Shown here: positions 1 to 10,323 of the stretch, piece by piece
How positions within the stretch are numbered: position 1 is the first letter of the stretch
Layout of the letters: each line of letters opens with the position of its first letter
From: Kitagawia praeruptora
Taxonomy: Eukaryota > Streptophyta > Magnoliopsida > Apiales > Apiaceae
NCBI GenBank assembly: GCA_037693485.1
Contig: CM075353.1
Location: 108,582,501-108,646,500, forward strand
DNA length: 64,000 bases
Direction of reading: 5' to 3'
Made by a program: the position numbers and the translations under genes
Notes under the pieces: model-generated
The model's database searches: none
Told to the model about the DNA's origin: nothing
The model's input: only the letters and a program-made list of their open reading frames with translations

Positions 1-155
1 CTTTCCATTTCTGTTTTTTCCTAGGCATTTTCTGTTTATTTACAGATTTTATTTCTTTAAGCTTTTGCTTAAGTTGTTTATCTGTCATTGAACCAATGTT
101 AACCTGTTTGGCACAGGTTTTTACTGGCTCATTTTCAACAGCTCCATGTTCAGTT

Positions 156-1823
156 TTAACAGTACCCATGAACAAATGTTCCAAATTTCTTAGAAGAAAG
201 TGGTGGTCTAATCTTGACTGTATTCTGAAACCTAAGTACATCATCCTCAGAATAACCTAGACCTACTGTGTCTGATTGAAAAACCTCTTGAGTGTCTTTT
301 CTAGAGTGTGTCCAAGTTTTAATAATGTGCTTTGCATCCTCCAATTCAGATTCTAGTTGCTTATACTTACCTAGCAACTCCTGTTCTATAAAAATAGCAT
401 CATCTCTTTCTTTCTGAATTTTATTCATGTTTTCAAGTTGTTCTTCAAAAAGTTTATTTCTTTCTTTGAGTTGAGAACACTCATTCTTGATTCTTTCATT
501 CTCTAAAGTCTGATCCCTATAACTGATATGTAATGCTTTAAGATAAATTCTCAATTCAGTTATATTATCAGTATTATAAGCATAGGTAGTTGGAGGTACC
601 TTAAGTTCAGAGTCTTCATTCTGAGTAGAGGCCATGAGTGCATAGTTCACCTCCTCATCTGAATCTGAGGTGTCTACCCAGTCTCTGCCTTTGGTGTAGA
701 GTGCCTTTTCAGTTTTACCCTTCTTGCACTCAGGAGCATAGTGACCCATCTCCTTACACTTGTAGCATTGAATCTCAGACTTATCTTTCTTCCAAGATTT
801 GGAGTCCTTTCCCTCAGATTTTCTGAAATTTTTCTTGTCAGACTTTGAGTAATCCTTGGAAAATCTCTTTTCCTTCTTGAAGTTCTTGAATCCCATCTTC
901 TTGAAGGTCTTTACCATCAATGCAGCCATTTGCATCATTTCTTCATCATCTTCAGAATCAGATGATTCATCTGTGTTTGAGTCAACGTTAGTGTTTGATG
1001 ACTCACTTTCTGAATGAATGACCAAGGCTTTTCCTTTTGCCTTTTTCCTTGATGCCTCTCTCTTTGAAGATTTTTCTTCAACTTTCAGAGCAACAGACTT
1101 TGATTTCTTGCTTGATCTCCTGTTTCTCTGCTCCATTTCTAAGTCATGAGTTTTGAGCAGACCATAGATTTCATCAATCTCAGTATCAGCAAGATCATAG
1201 TTGTCTCTTATAGTGGTTGCTTTCACATCCCACTTTTCAGGAAGAGAGAGAAGAAACTTGAGATTTGAGTCCTCTAAATCATATTCTTTGTTAACCAATG
1301 ATAGATTATTGAGCAGTTTACAGAATCTGTCAAATGTTTCTGTCATGGTTTCTTCAGACTTTGCCTCAAAATGCTCATACTCCTGTGTGAGTATGTTCCT
1401 TCTGTTCTTCTTGATTGCAGCAGTTCCTTGACATCTAACCTCAAGTGCATCCCAAATTTCCTTTGCAGTTGTGCAGTTAATCACTTTGTTAGACATAACA
1501 TTGTCCAAAGCACTGTGAAGTAAATGATTTACTTTTGCATCCTTAGCAATAGATGAAAGATCCTCAGCAGTTAGATCTTTCTTTTCCTTAGGAATCACCT
1601 TTGATTCCTCACCAGCCACAGCAGCAGTTAACTTTGTAGGTTTATGAGGACCTTCAAAAATTCTATCAAGATATTCTGGATCTGTGGCTTCCAGAAACAT
1701 GGTCATCTTTACCTTCCAGATTGCATACTCTGATGGCTTGAGTATAGGAACCCTAATCGTTTCATACCTACTAACAGAAGTAGGGGCTTTCTCAGAACCT
1801 GATGGAGGAGGAATCTCTGCCAT
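156..1823 (-). pseudogene. gag: Copia gag of element A, frameshifted
   Basis: Gag nucleocapsid polyprotein of a Sirevirus-like copia, which forms virus-like particles and packages RNA. The ATG lies 60 bases inside the LTR/primer-site boundary, as in element B. Residues about 20-230 form the copia gag fold (UBN2-like, with AIWKVKMTMFLEA and a later EIWDAL motif). A Ser/Lys/Glu-rich stretch follows, then a CCHC zinc knuckle (CYKCKEMGHYAPEC, near residue 360) and a coiled coil of roughly 100 residues. Compared with the 743-residue copy in B, an extra C in the run near position 168 shifts the frame, giving an abnormal C-terminus and an early stop. The homologous frame continues to position 1. Pseudogene on present evidence; gag identity is certain. 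Confidence 0.9.
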
Positions 1824-1870
1824 TGATTACAATTGTGTTTGGATCTTACACTGTAATAAAGTAACAGATT

Positions 1871-1883
1871 GGCTCTGATACCA
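1871..1883 (-). other. Primer binding site of element A
   Basis: The minus strand reads TGGTATCAGAGCC two bases after the LTR end, the standard complement to the 3' end of plant initiator-methionine tRNA. Confidence 0.9.
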
Positions 1884-1885
1884 CT

Positions 1886-2495
1886 TGTTAGGCCGAATAC
1901 ACAATATATATAATCAAGTACTGTATGAGTAAATAACAAGAACACACGTTTTAGTACTTAAAACTGTTTGGAATTAATAATTCCTCTCTCAGTGATGTAA
2001 AATATCACAGAGAGCTGCTTAGGTTACAATGATTGATATTCGTTCATGATGGATACCCTTCTAGGGTTAACCTAACTGTATTTATAAGATATATAGCTAC
2101 GTACAATCGTTAATTGATTCTCCTATAATTAAGCTATACAATTGATATCAATTACGATTGCTACACGTCTCCTAAGTCAACTCAATCTCTTTGACAGCTA
2201 TCCAATCTTCAAAGATATTGCTTCCATATTTATCTTAAATTAAACTTCAATCTCTGTTGACTTGTAGACGCTTCCAGTAGACAGACTTTAGCAAACTCTG
2301 TTGCTCTCCTACCCAGCAGTGTTTGCGCTTCCTTCTGTCAGCCAGCAGTGTTTACACTTCCTTCTATCAGCGTTTGCGCTTCCAGCTATCAGCGTATACT
2401 CAAACTCTGCTACGACTGCTTTCATTAACAAGTTAAACTCTTTTTCCCTGTAACACTTAAACACTGACATTAAATCACATCAATTATATCTAACA
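1886..2495 (-). repeat. 5' LTR of copia element A (610 bp)
   Basis: Starts TGTTAGATAT and ends GCCTAACA on the element strand, so both ends carry the TG...CA signature within a TGTTA/TAACA inverted repeat. It matches the LTR at 26069-26677 nearly base for base. About 2316-2395 contains degenerate tandem copies of a unit around CAGTGTTTGCGCTTCC, probably U3 regulatory repeats. Confidence 0.92.
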
Positions 2496-3790
2496 CATTA
2501 GATCAAGCTGAGTATGACAAAGTATCCTCTCTAAAGACAGCAAAAGAAATGTGGGATGCTTTGGAAACCTATCATGAAGGTTCAAAAACTTTACGAAAAG
2601 TTAAACTTAGCAAATTGATGAATGACTTCGGAAATTTCAAGCTAAAAAATGGTGAAACAATCAAGGAAAGCCAAGCAAGATTTCAAGTCACTATTAACAC
2701 TCTAAAGAGACTTGGAAAATCCATTCCTAAAGAAGAAATAAACATGAAAATTCTAAGTGCAGTTCCATTTATTTTTGAAGCAAAATTCACTACATTGGAA
2801 TCATGTCCTACCATTGATTCTATGGATCATTTGGCTGTGTTTGCCGAATTAGAGCAGTTTGAAAGCAAAATCAATAACAGCAAGATGGAATCGGTCAAAG
2901 CTCCTGCTGAAAAATTAAAGAATTTAGCTTTACCCTCAAGTGGCAGCAAGCTGAGTTCTGAGTCAGAGTCAGATTCTGATGAAGAAATAGCTCTTTTATC
3001 CAGAAAAATCAAGAATATGCTGGACATGAGAAACAAGCTGAAGAAGGAGAAAAGTAGAGCTTCTGGAACAAAGAAAGATGTCAAAGAGGAAGCATGTTTT
3101 GAATGTGGCAAGAAGGGTCACTACAAAAGAGACTACTACAAGCTGAAAAATAAGCAGAAGCAGCTAGCTGCCTCTAAGGACAAAAATAAAGCGAAGGCCC
3201 TTTTGACATGGAGTGATGATGAAGAATCAGATTCTGAAAATGAATCAAGTGATGAGATGGTGAATTTAGCTCTTGTTGGTCTTGATGATGAGGATAATGC
3301 TCAAGGAATTTTTCAAGATGGCCTTGTAGATAGTGATGTCTCGGATTCAAATGACAACAATAGTGAGGTAAATTATTTTTCTGATATAAACTCTCATTCT
3401 CCTATATTAGATGAATTAACCATGCAGGATGATAGTAATCTATCTAATGAGATGTTCGAGGAATTAAAATATGAGAATAATAAAATCAAGAAGAAGAATA
3501 CTCAACTTAAGAAGATCATATCCGAATTAATGGATGAAAAGATTCCTGATAGAAATCATGCTCAAAATCTTACTGATCTTAAGGCAGAGATATCCCAGCT
3601 TGAAGGAATAAACAAAGTGCTTATCAAGAGAAATGATACCCTCATGAAGGAACTCAGCAAGCTGAGATCAGAAATAGATGCTCAAAATGCATGTTTAGAG
3701 GTATTTAGTCCAAGGGAATCATGCTCAATGGAAGTATCTCAACAAGCTGAAATAATCAAATAATTGGAAAAAGAATCATCTTTATTAGTC
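2496..3790 (+). pseudogene. gag: Copia gag fragment of element C, left piece
   Basis: N-terminally and C-terminally cut gag of a plus-strand Sirevirus-like copia. The frame is open from the junction with the LTR of A (about 2498) and runs through the second half of the UBN2-like domain (EMWDALETYHEGS). It continues through an acidic stretch, a CCHC knuckle near 3095-3136 (CFECGKKGHYKRDYYKLK, where the last cysteine is replaced by tyrosine) and a long coiled coil. A TAA at 3761-3763 interrupts the frame and probably comes from CAA, because the reading continues as coiled coil for several codons. Near 3790 the sequence changes to the antisense of the extra ORF of element B. Membership in C is inferred: the same orientation, the matching missing parts, and the palindrome CAGCTAGCTG at 3161 that otherwise occurs only in C. 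Confidence 0.8.
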
Positions 3791-5330
3791 TGAACCTCAG
3801 CAATTACTGGTTCAGCAATTCTGAAATCTGTGTCTTCTACAGTAGGTTCTATTATAACCTCTGTCTCAATAGCAGGAATCTCTTTAGAGATAGCCTCTAG
3901 AGCTTCAATAACTTGCTCATCATCAGAGTCTGTAAGAATCAACCTCCACCTTTTTGCTTGAGGCACTTCAATCACCTCTTCTTCTTCACTAGAGCTGTCC
4001 TCAACTGGTGGTGATGAAGGCCTATTTGCCCTTTGAATGACTTTCCTGGTGTAAACAGCTCCAGTAGATGTCTATTTTGCCTTTGAATGCCTTGTATTCT
4101 GTGCAGTATGTATTTGCCTTTTTGATCTAGATTTTGGTTGAGGTTGAGTAGTAGTGACTGGCTCAGAGTTTATTGGTTCAGAGTTTATGGGTTCAATGAT
4201 TGGTTCAAATTGTGGTTGATGTGATGTAGTAGGTACAATGTTTGTGGGTGTTGGCTCAGGTGATGGTATCGGGTTAGAGTGTATGGTTTCAGTATGGTCA
4301 GTGGCTAATGGTTCAGGCATTTGTTGTGGTTCTGGTTGTGTTTGTTGTGGTGCATTTTCTGGTGATTGTGGTTGGTTGAGAAAGTTTTGCAAGGCAAGTG
4401 GCAAAACAAAAGCAGGTAGGTCTTTACCAACATCTTTATTAGTCATATCAGAGAATATCCTCTTATTGACTTTAAAGGGCTGAATCACATCTGCTTCATC
4501 AATAGCTAACCCAGATACACAGGCATTGAATAAAAGTTGACAAAATCTAACAAAGTATATTGTAGTAGACTCTGACAATTTATCACCTAAATCAATTACA
4601 CATATCGACCAAAATCAAAATTACTGCCATAGAGTAGAGAATACTCAATTTGCAGACTATCCATAGGAATGGCATCCCAGTTGGTGACCTTCTTCTGGAA
4701 AGTTCTTGTGATGCAATCAAAGAAAAAGTTCCATTCCTTATGAAGATTTGGCCTTCTCACACTGCCCAGCTTTGCAAGAGATTCCATGTACCCAATCTCT
4801 GTTAGCATTTCTCGCAAGTTCTGTTCCGAAACAACAGCATATGAGGTGTGAGCATCGAACCCCATGGTTTCTTTGACAGTTTGTGGAGTAATCACAAACT
4901 CTTCTTCATCATAAGTGAAGATTATAGACGGAGTCCTATTCTCTCCTCCAGCCACATACTTGGAGTTCTGCCAGAAAGTGGCAATTTGAGATGCAGATAG
5001 AACAGCTGGTTTAATCAACGCTTGCCCAATCTCAGAGTCACAGAGAAAGTTCTGTATCAGATGAAACGCTTCTGGTGCACGGTCGTTCTCAAGTAGAGCT
5101 GTAAAATTGTTAGGGACAAATCGAAGACCAAGAGATGTAAAAGGTTTAGTTGCCATTAGACCAAGAAAAGAACAAGAAATGTCAGTGAAATTGATGTGTT
5201 TGAAAGGTGTTTGTGAAAATGTCGAAGTGAAAAACACAAAAGAACTCTGTGGTTGGGTAAAGTGAATATGAGTAGATGTGAAAGAGAGAGCAAAAGCAAT
5301 TAGAGTTGTAATTAAGAAATCAAAACCCAA
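3785..5330 (-). pseudogene. Post-pol extra ORF ('env-like' position) of Sirevirus-like element B, broken
   Basis: An ORF between pol and the missing 3' LTR of B, the position of the so-called envelope-like gene of Sireviruses. The likely start is the ATG at 5155 (MATKPFTSLGLRFVPNN); the upstream hydrophobic run from 5330 may be leader. The first part is a globular domain with EWNFFFDCITRTF. It then breaks by a one-base frameshift near 4600 and resumes as SESTTIYFVRFCQLLF. The second part is low-complexity, rich in Pro, Glu and Thr with repeated NSEP. An in-frame TAG sits at 4072-4074, and the frame continues to an acidic tail that ends at the junction with C gag near 3785. I see no clear transmembrane helix or glycoprotein features in the globular part, so an envelope role is not supported. 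The biochemical function is unknown. Confidence 0.7.
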
Positions 5331-7065
5331 TCGTTTGTGAATCTAGACACTCAACCGTTTCTAGAGTAATGTGTGAGTGGGACACAATAATAAGTGAGTG
5401 GGACACGTGTCAACCATCCAGCGAATCACTTAATCACGCGCAGTAAAATACCAATAATTACCGCTGTCTTTCCTATTATCAAGACACTTTACCACATTTA
5501 CACTCATTAACAGTTGTCAAACACTATATTTACTCCAAAATTGTCAAATTATCTTAATGAAAATTTACCTTAGAGTACGGAACACAATTCAACAGTGTTT
5601 GTCAATTTTCCAACTTTATCACTAAAACCCTTTCAAAAATTGCACAGTTGTGAATATATGTGTGTGTGTAGCAGAGGTTACCAAATCAATTTTTATAGCA
5701 TCTAATATTTCATAAAATCCAGAAAGCAAATCAATAAACACTGAATGCACAAACTCTCATAGTAAACACTGATTATATGATGAATGCTAAACTCCGTAGT
5801 TACTTAAATACAGAAATCTGAATAACCCTATTCCCTTTTATGTCCATGATTATCCAAGTAAGCACACAGTCTTTAAAGACAAAAAGATCAAGAGATAGTT
5901 ATCAAAGCATCATTCAGTGAGTAACATACCAGGGATTTGATAAATTCACAAACTCTCAAAGCACACAAGTGTTTGGGTGAAGTGTTTACACTCAAGTTCA
6001 ATCAGTAAAAGCAGATACTACCACATGCTTGATTGTCCACCAAATCTACACTTCTTTGAGTACATATATGCACAAATCAAAAGGACTTTATCCAGGGTGT
6101 AATTTGTTTGAAAGACAAACAGGTAAGAAGAAATTGCTAGCTGAACAATGTAATAGAGCAATGTGTTCAGTTGCACTTTTAGTACATAATTGTACAATAT
6201 GATCAACATATATACGTTTTTTTTATATATATTCACTGAGTAAACTTTCCTTTGTAGAGAAACTCTCACCTGCTTGCACTTGAATTTCCAAAAGAATATA
6301 ACTGCTCTTAATACTTCAGAGTTTAAAAAAGGAGCAGTTAATGAGGCTCAAAGGGGTTTACTAAGAGTGGAATTTATGAACAGTGTTTGGAGAAATATGG
6401 TGAATCCTAGTGCCTTTATCATTTTCATGCACACACATATCATGTAATCTCAAAATGGTTTAAAACAAGTTCTAGAGCAACATACTCACTGATGAACATC
6501 ACACAACAATAAAATTTGATTGATATAAAATGTATCAATCACTTATTTGGCTCAAATTCTCACAGGGTGCAGACATGAATTGAACTCACCAAAATCAACA
6601 ATGACACACCTCAAGTTTTGTAATTTTCACAAGTACAAACAGGAGTCATCAAGAACCATGTATACGTCTTGGGAACAGAGTGTCACTATCAGAGTTTAGA
6701 GTTCATCAATATCAGAAGTTATACATGAGAGGCAATGCACACAGTATTCATAGACTCAGAGTTTAGGACCAAATAAACTAAGAGATGTTATAAATATGAA
6801 ACAGTATCATGCTATGTTAACTTACTGCACAATTTCTGATTAGATCACAGTGACTCAGAAAGAGTCTTGATTTAATTACTGAGAATCATGCTTCATACAT
6901 ATTTCTTCATTGGTGTTTTCATCAAGACAATAGTCAATCCAGAATACACAGAGTCTATCAAACATGTTAACAGTGTATGACAAACAGACATGCTGACAGA
7001 GTTTAACAGTGTTTAAACAAAAACATGTTAACAGAGTATGCATAACAGAGTTTAAGCAACAAAAT
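5331..7065 (-). other. Non-coding spacer between pol and the extra ORF of element B
   Basis: About 1.7 kb without a supported gene, AT-rich, containing repeated words such as CAGAGTTTA and AACAGTGTTTA on the plus strand. Sirevirus-like elements with a post-pol ORF often have such a spacer. I see no splice-site arrangement I would defend. Confidence 0.55.
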
Positions 7066-9018
7066 TCACAGAGCACTTAGCAATTCACAGAAATATGAGC
7101 AATACATTGCATAAGTAAAATTTTGAGTATAACCAACATTTTTAGTCAAAACCAGAGACATTCCTAGTTCATTGACCAGTCTTGTAAATGTAGCTTCACT
7201 CAAAAGCTTGGTAAAGACATCTGCAAGTTGTTGTTCTGTAGACACAAAGTGGAGCTCAGTGTTGCCTTCCTCTACATGCTCTCTGATAAAGTGATACCTT
7301 ATGCTGATGTGCTTGGTCATTGAGTGTTGTACTGGATTACCTGTCATTGCAATAGCACTTTGATTATCACAGAAAATAGGTATCTTGCTATACCTCAATC
7401 CATAATCCAGCAATTGATTCTTCATCCATAGAATCTGTGCACAACAGCTACCAGCAGCAATATACTCTACTTTAGCTGTAGATGTAGATATTGATTTCTG
7501 TTTCTTGCTGTACCAAGAAACAAGTCTGTCACCAAGAAATTGACAACTTCCACTGGTGCTTTTTCTGTCAATCTTACAGCCTGCAAAGTCTGCATCAGAG
7601 TAGCCAAGTAGGTTGAAATCTGATTCTCTTGGATACCACAGCCCTAAAGTTATAGTGCCCTTGAGATACTTAAAAATCCTCTTCACAGCTGTTATATGTG
7701 GTTCTCTTGGATCTGCCTGAAACCTTGCACACAGACATGTTGCATACATGATATCAGGTCTACTTGCTGTTAAATAGAGTAGAGAACCAATCATTCCTCT
7801 GTAGCTTGTCATATCTACTGATGACCCTCTATCTTTGTCCAATTTAGTTGCAGTTGCCATGGGAGTTGTTGCAGATGAACAGTCAAGCATGCCAAATTTC
7901 TTGAGAAGATTTCTGGTATATTTTGCTTGATTGATAAAGATACCATCATCTGTTTGCTTCACCTGTAAGCCTAGAAAATAGCTAAGCTCTCCCATCATGC
8001 TCATTTGATACCTGGACTGCATGAGCTTGGCAAACTTCTTACAGAGTTTATCATTAGTAGATCCAAAAATAATGTCATCAACATATATCTGAACTAAAAG
8101 CAAGTCACTTCCAGATTTGAAATAAAACAGAGTTTTATCAATTGTACCTCTGTTGAATCCACTTTCTAAAAGCAATTGAGCCAGAGTTTCATACCATGCT
8201 CTTGGTGCCTGCTTAAGTCCATAGAGTGCCTTGTTTAGCCTGTAGACATGGTCTGGATATTTTGGATCTACAAAGCCAGGTGGTTGTTCAACAAACACTT
8301 CTTCTTCAAGTTTTCCATTAAGAAAGGCACTTTTCACATCCATTTGAAAAACCTTGAATTTCTTGTGAGAAGCATAAGCAAGAAACATCCTTATTGCCTC
8401 CAACCTTGCAACTGGAGCAAAAGTCTCATCATAATCTATTCCCTCTTGCTGTGAATAGCCTTTTGCCACAAGTCTGGCTTTGTTTCTTGTAACAACCCCT
8501 TCACTATCAGTTTTGTTTCTGAAAACCCACTTAGTACCAACAATAGATCTGTTCTTGGGTCTTGGTACTAGTGTCCACACTTCATTTCTTTCAAATTCAT
8601 TTAACTCTTCTTGCATTGCTGTTATCCAGTCAGCATCTTTAAGAGCTTCTTCAACCTTCTTTGGCTCAGTTTGTGATAAGAATGCATGAAACAAACATTC
8701 ATTTATTGTTGCACTTCTTGTTCTTACTCTTGCATCTGGATCACCAATAATCAAATCAGGTGTGTGAGATTTGGTCCATTTCCTAGCTGAAGGTAAATGA
8801 CTTCTCTCAGAGTTTGATCCTCCCCCTCGATCTATGTTCTCCTGATTTCCTTGGTGTCTTTCTTCATTCTCTGAGGCTCCCCCTGAATGTGACTGCTCAG
8901 AGTTTGAACTGTCAGAGTTTGATTCAAAAGTTTCAGCTGAGTCACTATCAGAATTTGAGTTACCACTTAGATGTGATTCTTCATGCTCCCCCTCAACTGG
9001 TTCTTCTCTTGTTTCTGA
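7066..9018 (-). pseudogene. pol: Copia reverse transcriptase and RNase H of element B
   Basis: C-terminal half of the copia Pol polyprotein, which copies element RNA to DNA. The open frame runs from just after the TAG at 9019-9021 to the stop at 7066. The first ~90 codons are a Ser/Asn/Glu-rich spacer. The RT follows with TKWVFRNK, FAPVARLEAIRMFLAYA, QMDVKSAFLNG, LYGLKQAPRAWYE and the catalytic IYVDDIIFGS. RNase H comes next with YSDADFAGCKIDRKSTSG, an ending with a CDNQSA motif and ADVFTK near the C-terminus. All expected motifs are present and this part has no internal stop. It is continuous in frame with the integrase segment to the right apart from nonsense codons, so it is the tail of one damaged gene. 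Confidence 0.92.
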
Positions 9019-10323
9019 CTAACAAGTCTCTTCAGTATTTACCAGTAGAGGTTCAGAGTTTAGCTCAACAGAGTTTATCAGATCAGCCTCATCAGAGTTT
9101 ACTTCATCTGAGAAAAAATCTTCATTTTCAAAGTGCAGTTGATCATGTTCACTCACATCTTCAAGTCCAGTTATTTTCTTATCATCAAATGACACATGAA
9201 TTGATTCCATGATCACTTTGGTTCTCAGATTATAAACTCTGAATGCCTTAGTTAACAGTGGATAGCCAACAAAAATTCATTCATCTGCCTTCAGGTCAAA
9301 TTTGGTCAACTGTTCAGGATGAGTTTTCAGTACAAAGCATTTGCACCCAAAAATATGAAAATATTTCAGGTTTGGCTTCTTTTCTCTCACCATTTCATAT
9401 GGTGTTTTTCCATGCTTATTGATCAGAGTGGCATTTTGAGTAAAACAAGCTGTTTGAACAGCTTCTGCCCAGAAATAGGTTGGTAATTTTGCTTCATCAA
9501 GCATAGTTCTGGCAGCTTCTATCAAGGTTCTGTTCTTCCTTTCAACTACACCATTCTGTTGTGGAGTGCCAGGTGCAGAAAACTCTTGTTTAATTCCTTT
9601 TTTCTTGTAAAATTCTTCCATTGTTGAATTCCTGAATTCAGTTCCATTGTCACTTCTGATAATATTCACTTGATTCTTTGACCCTTTGTCCAACTGCATT
9701 ATATGTTCTGCCAGAGTTAATGCAGTTTCATCCTTCTTTGCTAGAAAATACACCCAAGTGTATCTGGTGTATTCATCAACAATGACTAGAGCATATTTCT
9801 TCTTTCCAAGAGACATAACATTCACTGGTCCAAAAAGATCAACATGTAGAAGATGATAAGGATCAACAATTGAAGATTCAGACTTGCTTTTGAAAGAGGC
9901 TTTTCTCTGTTTGGCCTTTTGACAAGAATCACACAAGCCATCTGTATTCAACAAAGACTTTGGCAGTCCTCTCACAAGATCATTCTTTATTAGCTCATTG
10001 ATGTTGTTTAGATTTAAATGAGAGAGTTTCTTATGCCACTTCCAACTCTCTTCACTGGACATCCTTGTTGACAGACACACTGCTTTGCCATCAGAGTTTG
10101 TTGACAATTTTATTTCATAAATGTTATTGTGTCTGTTTCCAACTAGAGCAACTTTCCCTGTAGATTTACTGATGACTTGACAGTATTCAGGCTAAAAATC
10201 TACATGATATCCTCTATCACAGATTTGACTCACAGATAACAGATCATGCTTGAGTCCTGGAACCAGAGCTACATTTGTGATGATGACACTTCCAAGATTA
10301 ATATTGCCATATCCCAGAGTATG
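9019..10323 (-). pseudogene. pol: Copia integrase segment of element B, interrupted by D
   Basis: Middle of the copia Pol, in the same frame as the RT downstream. It starts at the insertion point of gypsy D, inside the end of the protease (continuing as GYGNINLG). It contains the GAG-pre-integrase zinc region (WHKKLSHLNLNNI, CDSCQKAK) and the integrase core with DDE residues in LHVDLFGPV, IRSDNGTEF and QNGVVERKNRT. Three in-frame stops break it: TAG at 10192-10194, TGA at 9277-9279 and TAG at 9019-9021. The TAGs are consistent with CAG-to-TAG changes. The integrase cannot be made as one protein from this copy. Confidence 0.92.
10319..10323 (+). other. Target-site duplication, left copy (element D)
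   Basis: GTATG directly before the left LTR of D; the identical GTATG follows the right LTR at 23625-23629. Joining the two flanks restores the copia B protease frame across the point. Confidence 0.95.

Larger units (their letters stand above)
1..2495 (-). mobile_element. Copia element A (Sirevirus-like), 5' part only
   Basis: Minus-strand Ty1/copia retrotransposon whose 5' LTR lies at 1886-2495, followed leftward by a primer site and gag. Protease and pol lie beyond the left edge. Positions 1-2495 align over their whole length with 24194-26677 (element B), so the two are the same family with a few percent divergence. The right flank (from 2496) reads into the gag of plus-strand element C, so A was inserted into C. 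The 5-bp target duplication cannot be checked because the other end is outside the window. Confidence 0.9.

Noticed and set aside
5156..5330. Hydrophobic N-terminal extension of the post-pol ORF as a signal peptide
   Set aside because: The internal ATG at 5155 gives a better globular start. The upstream part looks like translated leader, so I did not use it as evidence for an envelope protein.
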